Source: JAWXVE01 sp044425575 (lineage in GTDB: Bacteria; Bacillota; Clostridia; Lachnospirales; Lachnospiraceae). From it: a stretch of DNA of 23,899 nucleotides. The notes under the pieces are model-generated. The model saw nothing but the letters and a program-made list of their open reading frames with translations, made no database searches and was not told where the DNA came from. The stretch is from positions 1-23,899 of the forward strand of contig JAWXVE010000031.1 of NCBI GenBank assembly GCA_044425575.1, written 5' to 3'. Below are positions 9,129 through 15,413 of this stretch, piece after piece. The translations under genes were made by a program, and so were the position numbers. How positions within the stretch are numbered: the stretch's first letter is position 1; each line of letters begins with the position of its first letter.

Positions 9129-9500
9129 TTATTTAACAGTTGCTTTCGCGCCTTCGCCTTCTAACAACTTAACAATTCCATCAGCTTCTTCTTTTGAAAC
9201 TGCTTCTTTAACAAGCTTTGGTGCTGAATCAACAACATCTTTCGCTTCTTTCAATCCAAGTCCTGTGATTTCACGAACAACTTTGATTACTTTAACTTTG
9301 TTAGGACCTACTTCTGTAAGTTCTACGTCAAATTCTGTCTTTTCTTCTGCTGCTTCACCTGCTCCAGCTGCTGCTACTACAACGCCTGCTGCTGCAGATA
9401 CACCAAATTCTTCTTCACATGCTTTTACTAAATCATTTAATTCTAATACTGTAAGTTCTTTAATCGCATCAATTAATTCTTGAGTAGATAATTTTGCCAT
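9129..9500 (-). CDS. rplL: 50S ribosomal protein L7/L12
   Basis: L7/L12 is the multi-copy stalk protein that recruits translational GTPases. The 123-residue product has the N-terminal dimerisation part that binds L10 (about residues 1-33), an Ala/Gly-rich hinge (about 34-52, including AAAGAGEAAEE) and the globular C-terminal domain with the GLGLKEAKDVVD helix that contacts EF-G and EF-Tu. The ATG at 9498-9500 (MAKLSTQELID) is preceded by a TGGAGGA ribosome binding site 8 nt upstream; the in-frame ATG five codons earlier overlaps that site and is rejected. The gene lies 48 nt after rplJ and is followed by a strong terminator. Confidence 0.98.
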   Translation of the reverse strand: MAKLSTQELIDAIKELTVLELNDLVKACEEEFGVSAAAGVVVAAAGAGEAAEEKTEFDVELTEVGPNKVKVIKVVREITGLGLKEAKDVVDSAPKLVKEAVSKEEADGIVKLLEGEGAKATVK

Positions 9501-9548
9501 TTTTAATTCCTCCATTTAATATAATTTGTTATTATTGTGTTATACTTC

Positions 9549-10040
9549 TTATTCTGCCGCGTTCTTTTCTGCCAATTGGTTCATGACGCGAGCAAAGTTG
9601 GTAATAGGTGATTGGATACTTCCAAGTAATTTGGAAAGTAATTCTTCTCTCGCTGGGATACTTGCAATTGCTGCCATTCCCTTAGCATCGTAAACTACAC
9701 CTTCTACCACACCAGCTTTAATCTCAAGTGCTGGGGCTGTTTTCGCAAACTTGCTAAGAATTCTAGCAGGTGCTGTTGCATCTGTCTTCGAAATAGCAAT
9801 TGCACTTGGTCCTGCTAAATATGGAGCTAGCGCTTCAAATTCAGTTCCCTTGAATGCAAAGTTCATCATTGTGTTCTTGTATACTTTGTAGGTCACACCA
9901 GCTTCACGTAATTCTCTACGTAATCTTGTGTCTTCTTCTACTGTAAGCCCACGGTGATCAACTAATACTGCTGTTTGAGCGCCTTCCATGCACTCAGCAA
10001 TTTCTGCAACGATTGGTTGTTTCAATTCAACTTTAGCCAT
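9549..10040 (-). CDS. rplJ: 50S ribosomal protein L10
   Basis: L10 forms the base of the L7/L12 stalk: its N-terminal domain binds 23S rRNA and its C-terminal helix carries the L7/L12 dimers. The 163-residue product has the expected features: N-terminal MAKVELKQPIVAEI, LVDHRGLTVEEDTRLRRELR, VYKNTMMNFAF, and a terminal helix ending MNQLAEKNAAE. The ATG at 10038-10040 has an AAGGAGG ribosome binding site. An L10 leader with an attenuator lies immediately upstream, so excess L10 should repress its own operon. The order rplJ-rplL is standard, but the gene upstream is not rplA: a CapA-family gene intervenes. Confidence 0.98.
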   Translation of the reverse strand: MAKVELKQPIVAEIAECMEGAQTAVLVDHRGLTVEEDTRLRRELREAGVTYKVYKNTMMNFAFKGTEFEALAPYLAGPSAIAISKTDATAPARILSKFAKTAPALEIKAGVVEGVVYDAKGMAAIASIPAREELLSKLLGSIQSPITNFARVMNQLAEKNAAE

Positions 10041-10084
10041 TTTCTTCCTCCTTATATAATAATTGCCGATGGAGTCTTCTAATT

Positions 10085-10121
10085 AAAAAACCCCCTTGTA
10101 TGCAACGCAGACAAAAGGGTT
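10085..10121 (-). terminator. Attenuator terminator in the L10 leader
   Basis: On the minus strand AACCCTTTTGT (10111-10121) pairs with ACAAGGGGGTT (10089-10099): 11 bp including two G-U pairs, followed directly by a run of T (10085-10090). It lies 45 nt before the rplJ start and downstream of the L10-binding fold, which fits premature termination of the rplJL transcript. Confidence 0.85.
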
Positions 10122-10209
10122 ATCGTTTCAACATAAAACTCATAATCCTCGGTAGGCGATACTCTTACGTCTTGCGACACCTACTGTCTTCGGCATGGTC
10201 TTTTAGACC
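10122..10209 (-). ncRNA. Ribosomal protein L10 leader (cis-regulatory RNA)
   Basis: The transcript is expected to begin near 10209 with a GGTCTAAAAGACC hairpin. The segment at about 10147-10187 contains AGTAGGTGTCGCAAG and TATCGCCTACCGAGG, whose GTAGGTG and CGCCTAC arms pair. This is the conserved fold of the L10 leader that precedes rplJ in many Firmicutes. In that family, binding of L10 (with L12) to the kink-turn-containing fold represses the operon; the downstream attenuator suggests the same here. The assignment is by sequence pattern and position only. Confidence 0.85.
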
Positions 10210-10215
10210 TCGTAT

Positions 10216-10244
10216 AGAATAACACCTTTCCACCCTAGTGTCAA
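10216..10244 (-). promoter_or_regulatory. Promoter of rplJ-rplL
   Basis: Minus-strand TTGACA at 10239-10244 and TATTCT at 10216-10221 have a 17-nt spacer. The -35 box overlaps the TGA stop codon of the upstream CapA-family gene (10241-10243), so the promoter is packed directly against it. It fires into the L10 leader. Confidence 0.82.
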
Positions 10245-11428
10245 TAGGTTTGTAGAATATTCCCATTTTCATCGATGGTAATATTAGGTGATATGCTTTC
10301 CATATAAGCATAAAATGCGCTAGATTCATTAGAAGTCATTGCATACACTTTACAATTCCCTTGTCTAGCTGGGATAAGAGAGAGATTCTCAATTCCATCT
10401 GGTGTAACTTCTATTTTTAAGAGAGCCGTTTCTCCTACTCCAGAATTAAATAAGAAGTTCCCCAAACTGTACACAACCGGAACCCCATCTATGTAGTCAA
10501 TTGGTTGCATGCAATGGGAATGTGCCCCTACGATTAAATCCGCTCCTGCATCTACTATACTTTGAGCATGATCTTGTTGCTTCCAATTAAGTTCATCAGT
10601 CCCTTCTACTCCCCAGTGTACAAATACAATTACTACATCTACTTCTTCTTTCATAATACGTATTTGATTCTCTAGGTTAGTAGTGTCAAGACATCGGAAA
10701 ACTCCAGATAAACTCTCCGTTGCACCTCTTGTATCAGGATTTTCATACCCTTCAATCTCGGTTGCCGCTACAATCCCAACCTTTACGCCATTTATCTCAT
10801 AATAAGCTGGAGCGCTTGCTTCGTCTAGATTAACTCCTGCACCAATACGGTCAATTCCCGCTGCATCTAATGCAGCAAGTGTATCTGTTAGTCCCACTTC
10901 TCCATAATCAAATACATGATTATTGGCTATTGATACTAAATCTACACCAATGTCATGTAACAGATTCGCATAGGCCGGGTCTGCTCGAAAAGTAAAAGTT
11001 TTTCCCTCTAAAGGTTCGCCTCTTAACGTATATGGAAATTCATTATTCAGTGCACAAATGTCTGCCCCTATCATTTCCCCAAGAATTGCTTCGTCAATAG
11101 AATCCAAGATTCCATCTTCTTGCAACAATATATTGGCCATTATGGCATAATCTGGATCCAGCAGGAAATCTCCTCCAAAAATAAGGGTCACTTCCTCATC
11201 TATGACAAGAATTTCTTCTTCGTTATTTTCTTCTTCCGCTTCTTCTAGCACTTCATTTTCTTCACCAGTTGTGTGGGTAAGGGTTAAAACGGGCGGTGCC
11301 GTTTCTTCCCCACTCTGGATAAATTTCCACGCAAAAAGCGTTCCACCACCCAATGCAAATACAATTAAGAATGATAAGAAAAAGCTTGTGAGCAATTTAT
11401 TTAATAATGACTTTTCTGCTTTTTTCAC
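10241..11428 (-). CDS. CapA-family membrane-anchored metallophosphatase-like protein
   Basis: The 395-residue product belongs to the CapA / poly-gamma-glutamate capsule synthesis family (metallophosphatase-like fold). A single N-terminal membrane helix at about residues 12-34 (after a basic KKAEKSLLNK start) anchors it with the catalytic part outside. An acidic linker (EEAEEENNEEE) follows. Family motifs appear in order: FGGDFLLD, ALNNEFP, IANNHVFDYGEVG, VHWGVEGT, GAHSHCMQ and YSLGNFLF. The start is GTG at 11426-11428 with AAAGG 7 nt upstream. The member's substrate is unknown: relatives act in poly-gamma-glutamate export, but no capB, capC or pgs partner is present. It lies between rplA and rplJ, an unusual place. 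The rplA terminator ends only about 27 nt upstream, leaving little room for a promoter, so expression may depend on readthrough. Confidence 0.88.
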   Translation of the reverse strand: MKKAEKSLLNKLLTSFFLSFLIVFALGGGTLFAWKFIQSGEETAPPVLTLTHTTGEENEVLEEAEEENNEEEILVIDEEVTLIFGGDFLLDPDYAIMANILLQEDGILDSIDEAILGEMIGADICALNNEFPYTLRGEPLEGKTFTFRADPAYANLLHDIGVDLVSIANNHVFDYGEVGLTDTLAALDAAGIDRIGAGVNLDEASAPAYYEINGVKVGIVAATEIEGYENPDTRGATESLSGVFRCLDTTNLENQIRIMKEEVDVVIVFVHWGVEGTDELNWKQQDHAQSIVDAGADLIVGAHSHCMQPIDYIDGVPVVYSLGNFLFNSGVGETALLKIEVTPDGIENLSLIPARQGNCKVYAMTSNESSAFYAYMESISPNITIDENGNILQTY

Positions 11429-11455
11429 GAAAATACCTTTCTAGTCCACCATGCC

Positions 11456-11480
11456 AAAAAGGGGCGAATATTTTCGCCCC
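11456..11480 (-). terminator. Rho-independent terminator after rplA
   Basis: On the minus strand GGGGCGAA (11473-11480) and TTCGCCCC (11461-11468) form a perfect 8-bp GC-rich stem with a 4-nt loop, followed by TTTTT (11456-11460). It starts 14 nt after the rplA stop and closes the rpmG-secE-nusG-rplK-rplA unit. Confidence 0.92.
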
Positions 11481-11494
11481 TCTCTAAGTTTCAT

Positions 11495-12184
11495 TTAAAA
11501 TTTAGCCGTGTTTACTTTCACACCAGGTCCCATAGTAGAAGCAAGTGTAATGCTTCTCAAGTACTGACCTTTTAATGCAGTTGGTTTTGCTTTTACAATT
11601 GCATCCATAATTGCCTTGAAGTTTTCTTCTAACTTCGCATTGTCAAAAGATACTTTTCCAACTGGAACGTGGATAATATTCGTCTTATCTAAACGATATT
11701 CAATCTTACCTGCTTTAATATCATTAATTGCTTTGGTAACATCCATTGTTACAGTACCAGCTTTTGGATTTGGCATTAAGCCTTTTGGTCCAAGTACTTT
11801 ACCAAGTCGACCTACAACACCCATCATATCTGGAGTTGCTACTACTACGTCAAAGTCTAACCAACCGTCATTTTGGATTCTAGGGATTAACTCATCCCCT
11901 CCTACGTGATCTGCTCCTGCCGCTTCTGCTTCTGCAACTTTATCGCCTTTTGCAAATACTAAAACTCTTACTTTCTTACCTGTTCCGTTTGGAAGAACAA
12001 CCGCTCCACGAATCTGTTGTTCTGCATGTCTTCCATCACACCCAGTTCTAATGTGAAGCTCAACTGTTTCATCGAACTTTGCACATGCTGTTTCTTTTAC
12101 TAAACCAATTGCTTCTGCTGGATCATATGATACGCTACGATCTACTTTCTTCGCAACTTCATTATATTTCTTACCATGTTTCAT
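11495..12184 (-). CDS. rplA: 50S ribosomal protein L1
   Basis: L1 binds the mobile L1 stalk of 23S rRNA and helps release deacylated tRNA; in many bacteria it also represses its own operon by binding the mRNA. The 229-residue product matches the family in length and sequence: MKHGKKYNEVAKKVDRS at the N-terminus, ELHIRTGCDGRHAEQQIRG, and VVGRLGKVLGPKGLMPNPKAGT, the L1 signature region. The ATG start at 12182-12184 has an AGGAGGTAGA ribosome binding site. It follows rplK by 55 nt. The usual next gene, rplJ, has been separated from it by a terminator and the CapA-family gene. Confidence 0.98.
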   Translation of the reverse strand: MKHGKKYNEVAKKVDRSVSYDPAEAIGLVKETACAKFDETVELHIRTGCDGRHAEQQIRGAVVLPNGTGKKVRVLVFAKGDKVAEAEAAGADHVGGDELIPRIQNDGWLDFDVVVATPDMMGVVGRLGKVLGPKGLMPNPKAGTVTMDVTKAINDIKAGKIEYRLDKTNIIHVPVGKVSFDNAKLEENFKAIMDAIVKAKPTALKGQYLRSITLASTMGPGVKVNTAKF

Positions 12185-12239
12185 TTCGTCTACCTCCTAG
12201 TGGTCATCGATACACTGCGCATCTCCCACATCTCCATTA

Positions 12240-12665
12240 TTAATCTTCTACGGTGATTCCCATACTTCTAGCTGTTCCAGAAATCATACTCATTGCTGTT
12301 TCAAGGTTTGCTGCATTTAAATCTGGCATTTTAAGCTCTGCGATTTCTTGAATCTTTGCTTTTGAAATAGTTGCTACCTTAGTCTTATTTGGTACAGCTG
12401 ATCCCGATTTAATATTACATGCTTTCTTAAGAAGTATCGCTGCCGGTGGAGTTTTGGTAACAAAACTAAAACTTCTATCCGCATATACTGTGATTACAAC
12501 AGGAATGATTAAATCACCTTTATCTGCTGTTCTTGCGTTGAATTGTTTTGTAAATTCAACAATGTTTACACCGTGTTGTCCTAATGCTGGTCCAACTGGT
12601 GGTGCTGGTGTTGCTTTCCCTGCTGGGATTTGTAACTTAATATAACCTTCTACTTTCTTTGCCAT
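12240..12665 (-). CDS. rplK: 50S ribosomal protein L11
   Basis: L11 forms the GTPase-associated centre with 23S rRNA and is the target of thiostrepton. With the ATG at 12663-12665 the product is 141 residues, the canonical bacterial length. It has the proline-rich N-terminal segment PAGKATPAPPVGPALGQHGVNI that contacts thiostrepton and the C-terminal rRNA-binding part (KTKVATISKAKIQEIAELKMPDLNA). An AGGAGG ribosome binding site lies 8 nt upstream of this ATG; the upstream in-frame GTG overlaps that site and is rejected. The gap to nusG (12666-12784) holds a structured leader. Confidence 0.98.
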   Translation of the reverse strand: MAKKVEGYIKLQIPAGKATPAPPVGPALGQHGVNIVEFTKQFNARTADKGDLIIPVVITVYADRSFSFVTKTPPAAILLKKACNIKSGSAVPNKTKVATISKAKIQEIAELKMPDLNAANLETAMSMISGTARSMGITVED

Positions 12666-12687
12666 ATTCGGCACCTCCTAATAAATT

Positions 12688-12757
12688 GTGGTAGTTTTGG
12701 GGTTTAGCCCTCCCACTGTTCATACATCATCTATCCCTTAGGATTACTCCTATGAAC
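12688..12757 (-). promoter_or_regulatory. Structured leader of rplK-rplA, probable L1-binding site
   Basis: Two elements are visible on the minus strand. The first is an outer stem GTTCATA (12751-12757) with TATGAAC (12718-12724), enclosing a small AGGA-GTAA-TCCT hairpin. The second, just before the rplK ribosome binding site, is a stem GTGG (12713-12716)/CCAC (12688-12691) with an inner GGG/CCC stem. Its internal loop has GAGG on one side and AAAACTA on the other. The second hairpin resembles the L1-binding stem of 23S rRNA and of L1 mRNA targets, with an asymmetric loop between two short stems. Autogenous control of rplKA by L1 is therefore likely but inferred. Confidence 0.55.
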
Positions 12758-12784
12758 TTCGTTTACTTGTTACTCTTGTGCGGT

Positions 12785-13303
12785 CTATTGAATCTTCTGT
12801 AACTCTGTAAAATCAATTTCAACTGGTGTTTCTCTTCCAAAGACCTCCACCAAAATGGTTGCCGTTTGCTTATGAGCATCAATACGTTGAATGTTTCCAA
12901 CTTTATCTTTCCAAACACCGTCAATTACAGCAACTGTATCGTTCTCTGCAAATTGAACAACAACATCTTCTTTCTTCACTCCAAGGAACTTCATCTCATC
13001 CTCAGTGAGTGGCACTGGCTTGCTTCCTGGCCCAACAAATCCCGTTACACCTCTCGTATTCCTTACTACATACCATGTTTCATCATTCATTTCCATATTC
13101 AGCAAGACATATCCGGGGAAAAGTTTCTTCTCCACTGTCTTTCTTGCGCCATTCTTCACCTCAACCACATCTTGCATTGGTACACGCACTTCTATGATCT
13201 GCTCTTCTAAATGACGATTCTCAATTGTCTTATCAATATTGGCTTTCACCTTATTCTCATAACCTGAATAAGTATGCACTACATACCACTTCGTTTCTGC
13301 CAT
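12785..13303 (-). CDS. nusG: Transcription elongation/antitermination factor NusG
   Basis: NusG binds RNA polymerase across the cleft to modulate pausing and links it to Rho or the ribosome. The 172-residue product has the N-terminal NGN domain (WYVVHTYSGYENKVKANI, PGYVLLNMEMNDETWYVVRNTRGVTGFVG; residues about 4-112). It also has a C-terminal KOW domain (DTVAVIDGVWKDKVGNIQRID; from about residue 120). The ATG at 13301-13303 is preceded by GAGGGAG. It follows secE by 16 nt, the near-universal secE-nusG pairing, and leads into rplK-rplA without a visible promoter or terminator. Confidence 0.97.
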   Translation of the reverse strand: MAETKWYVVHTYSGYENKVKANIDKTIENRHLEEQIIEVRVPMQDVVEVKNGARKTVEKKLFPGYVLLNMEMNDETWYVVRNTRGVTGFVGPGSKPVPLTEDEMKFLGVKKEDVVVQFAENDTVAVIDGVWKDKVGNIQRIDAHKQTATILVEVFGRETPVEIDFTELQKIQ

Positions 13304-13319
13304 ACAGTCTCCCTCGCTC

Positions 13320-13526
13320 CTACATCGTCAAGAAGTTAACACCATATTTGATAATCGTATCCAAAAAAGTGATAACCAAACCAAGTGCAACAGAAATCGT
13401 TACAACAGCAATTGATTGCTTTATCATCGCCGTTTTGTCTGGCCATGTGATTTTTTTAAATTCAGTCTTAACACCTTTGAAAAATGGGGTTTTGACTTCT
13501 TTTTCCTTCTTTGTTGTATCTCCCAT
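13320..13526 (-). CDS. secE: Preprotein translocase subunit SecE
   Basis: SecE clamps SecY in the protein-export channel. The 68-residue product is the short, single-helix form usual in Firmicutes: a charged cytoplasmic N-terminus, the conserved amphipathic stretch TPFFKGVKTEFKKITWPDK, and one membrane helix at about residues 38-60 (IAVVTISVALGLVITFLDTII). The ATG at 13524-13526 has a GGAAGGG site upstream. It lies between rpmG (28 nt) and nusG (16 nt) in one transcription unit. Confidence 0.95.
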   Translation of the reverse strand: MGDTTKKEKEVKTPFFKGVKTEFKKITWPDKTAMIKQSIAVVTISVALGLVITFLDTIIKYGVNFLTM

Positions 13527-13554
13527 GTTATCACTTCCCTTCCACTAATAAAAA

Positions 13555-13704
13555 TTATTTAGTTTCTTTGTGCATTGTATGAGTTTTGCAGAATCTACAA
13601 TATTTCTTAGTTTCCATTCTATCTGGATGAGCTTTCTTTTCCTTAGTCGTATTATAGTTACGTTGCTTGCATTCTGTACATGCTAAAGTAATCTTTGTGC
13701 GCAT
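13555..13704 (-). CDS. rpmG: 50S ribosomal protein L33
   Basis: This 49-residue gene is the first of the secE-nusG unit. It starts at ATG 13702-13704 (MRTKITLACTECKQRNY) and ends ...RMETKKYCRFCKTHTMHKETK, with GGAGGT about 6 nt before the start. It has two CxxC pairs (CTEC and CRFC), so it is the zinc-binding C+ form of L33. In Bacillus the C+ forms are replaced by C- paralogues under zinc limitation; whether a C- copy exists here cannot be seen. The rpmG-secE-nusG order is the common Firmicute arrangement. Confidence 0.96.
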   Translation of the reverse strand: MRTKITLACTECKQRNYNTTKEKKAHPDRMETKKYCRFCKTHTMHKETK

Positions 13705-13805
13705 AATTCCACCTCCACGCTATCGCTATTATAATGTATTCGTTTCGCTTCTTTTAATTGAATTTTACAGCACAAAAAAAAGAGCTAATACTCGTCTCGA
13801 ACTAC

Positions 13806-13834
13806 AATATACCACATTGGACTTGCTCTGTCAA
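13806..13834 (-). promoter_or_regulatory. Promoter of the rpmG-secE-nusG-rplK-rplA unit
   Basis: Minus-strand TTGACA at 13829-13834 and TATATT at 13806-13811 have a 17-nt spacer. The start of transcription is expected near 13799, about 95 nt before rpmG. The early leader contains GAGT-ATTA-GCTC followed by eight T (13774-13793), which looks like a weak start-proximal attenuator but is too short to be certain. Confidence 0.85.
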
Positions 13835-14008
13835 TGGATTATCATGTAGTTTTTAACACTTTTTCACTATTTTTTCAATTATTTTGCTAATTTTATAGGT
13901 TATTTCTATCATTTCTCTTTACACTCATATATAGGAAGTGTTATCATTAATTATATATTTCTTTTATACATATTACAAGGGTTCTTACAAGAATGATTCT
14001 ATAGAAAG
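13835..14008. other. AT-rich divergent intergenic region
   Basis: This is the part of the 316-nt gap between rpmG and the plus-strand FliD-like gene that lies beyond the rpmG promoter. It is very AT-rich and contains no ORF of note. I looked for a plus-strand promoter: TTTACA near 13919 with a weak TTATCA 17 nt later is the best housekeeping candidate, but it is poor. I see no SigD-type TAAA...GCCGATAT element that would tie the gene to flagellar control. Confidence 0.5.
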
Positions 14009-14020
14009 GGGGATATTCCT

Positions 14021-15334
14021 ATGGCATACAACTATGCATCTGTTCAAACTGCTTATAATTGCTTTTTACCATCTTATCAACCAAAGACTTCCTCAGCTCA
14101 AGACTCTCATAAGAAATCTGACCTGAAGAATATTTACAATGCTATACGCCAGATGTACAAGGATTCTCCCATCTATTTGTTAGATACTAGTATTGAGACG
14201 AAAGAGTCTGCCGTTGCATTGAAAGATACTGCATTGCAATTTGGCAATTCTCTTGCTTCTTTTGCAGAATTATCTAAAAATGATATTCTTGAGCATCAGA
14301 TAGCTTATTCTAGTAACGAAGAAATTGCTACTGCAAAACTACTTTCAGCTTCTGATCATTCTGCTCAACCATTTGAATTAGAAGTACATTCATTGGCAAG
14401 TTCACAAGTAAATATTGGCTCCTTACTTACGTCAGACACAACTACTTTTCTTGAGAAGAAGCCATATATTTTCCACGTGTCATCCAATGATTATAATTAC
14501 GAATTCTCTTTCCAGATAGGCAAGAACGATACCAATCTAGATGTACAGAATCGATTATCCAACTTGATTAATCATTCCAACATTGGTATTCATGCTTCTG
14601 TTATAGAAGAGGCTGCCGGACAAAGTGCATTACGTTTAGAATCCATGGCAACAGGAATAAGCGGAAGTAAGCACGAATTATTTAGCGTGTTTGGCACTCG
14701 CGATGAAGCAGAAGCTAGTAATGCTAAGTTCATCTCTTACTTTGGACTGAATCACACAACACAAAATCCCGAGAATTCTAGCTACTCTGTGAATGGTCAA
14801 TTACGCTCCTCTACCTCGAATACCTTTCATACGGAGCAATCCTACGAAGTTACTTTAAGGGGAATTAGCCCACTTGACGGACTCACCACTACTATCGACA
14901 CAAGATCCGATGTAAATGGACCATATAACGCCATTACTGATTTTGTACAAGAAGTAAATGATTTTGCAACTTATGTACAAGATTATAGCAAGCAATATCC
15001 CAAATCACTTTCACTACTTCGGGATATGAATGCGTCCTACCGCACCTACCAAGATGCATTTTCTTCTGTTGGAATCACCAAGGACGATAACGGTTCTATT
15101 AACATCGATAATACCATACTAGGAACTTCCTTACTTGATACATCTGAACATGAGAATATTTCTTATTTACGAAACTTTGCCAAGGACTTATCAAATGTTA
15201 CGAAGAAAATTGCTATTCATCCTATGCAATATAGCGAGAATAAGATTATCGATTATAAACATCCACAGAAGTCTTTTGCTGCTGCCTATATCACAAGTGC
15301 ATACAGCGGATTTCTATTCAATAGTTATTGCTAG
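14021..15334 (+). CDS. FliD-like (flagellar hook-associated protein 2-like) protein
   Basis: The 437-residue product resembles the flagellar filament-cap protein FliD in its middle and C-terminal half. It has a FliD_N-like segment around residues 116-126 (FELEVHSLASSQ). Next comes a domain ending NRLSNLINHSNIGIHASVIE and ALRLESMATG. From about residue 254 it shows the FliD_C pattern: VNGQ..SSTSNTF, a YEVTLRGISPL strand, and then ITDFVQEVNDF at about residue 305. It lacks the usual FliD N-terminus with its LGSGLD motif, has no signal peptide or membrane helix, and ends in Cys. The start at ATG 14021 has AAGGGGG 8 nt upstream. It is the only plus-strand gene and has no flagellar neighbours. The role is unknown; it may be an adhesin, a divergent cap, or a leftover of a flagellar system. 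The family match is by motif reading only. Confidence 0.62.
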   Translation: MAYNYASVQTAYNCFLPSYQPKTSSAQDSHKKSDLKNIYNAIRQMYKDSPIYLLDTSIETKESAVALKDTALQFGNSLASFAELSKNDILEHQIAYSSNEEIATAKLLSASDHSAQPFELEVHSLASSQVNIGSLLTSDTTTFLEKKPYIFHVSSNDYNYEFSFQIGKNDTNLDVQNRLSNLINHSNIGIHASVIEEAAGQSALRLESMATGISGSKHELFSVFGTRDEAEASNAKFISYFGLNHTTQNPENSSYSVNGQLRSSTSNTFHTEQSYEVTLRGISPLDGLTTTIDTRSDVNGPYNAITDFVQEVNDFATYVQDYSKQYPKSLSLLRDMNASYRTYQDAFSSVGITKDDNGSINIDNTILGTSLLDTSEHENISYLRNFAKDLSNVTKKIAIHPMQYSENKIIDYKHPQKSFAAAYITSAYSGFLFNSYC

Positions 15335-15368
15335 AACATGGTTATGATTAGAATATAATTTGTATCAG

Positions 15369-15408
15369 AAAAAGAGATTGCCACTTACTGGACAATCTCT
15401 TTTCTTTT
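15369..15408. terminator. Bidirectional rho-independent terminator
   Basis: AAAAGAGATTG (15370-15380) and CAATCTCTTTT (15393-15403) form an 11-bp stem with a 12-nt loop. T-rich tracts follow on the plus strand (TTTTCTTTT) and on the minus strand (TTTTTC). It lies between the convergent ends of the FliD-like gene and cysNC and should serve both. Confidence 0.9.
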
Positions 15409-15413
15409 CATTA

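Noticed and set aside
11429..11456. A promoter TTGGCA-16-TATTTT just before the CapA-family gene
   Set aside because: The match is weak, the -35 would overlap the rplA terminator T-run, and transcription would start at or inside the start codon.
13705..14020. A tRNA or small RNA gene in the rpmG / FliD-like gap
   Set aside because: No cloverleaf, CCA end or T-loop consensus is present; the sequence is simply AT-rich.
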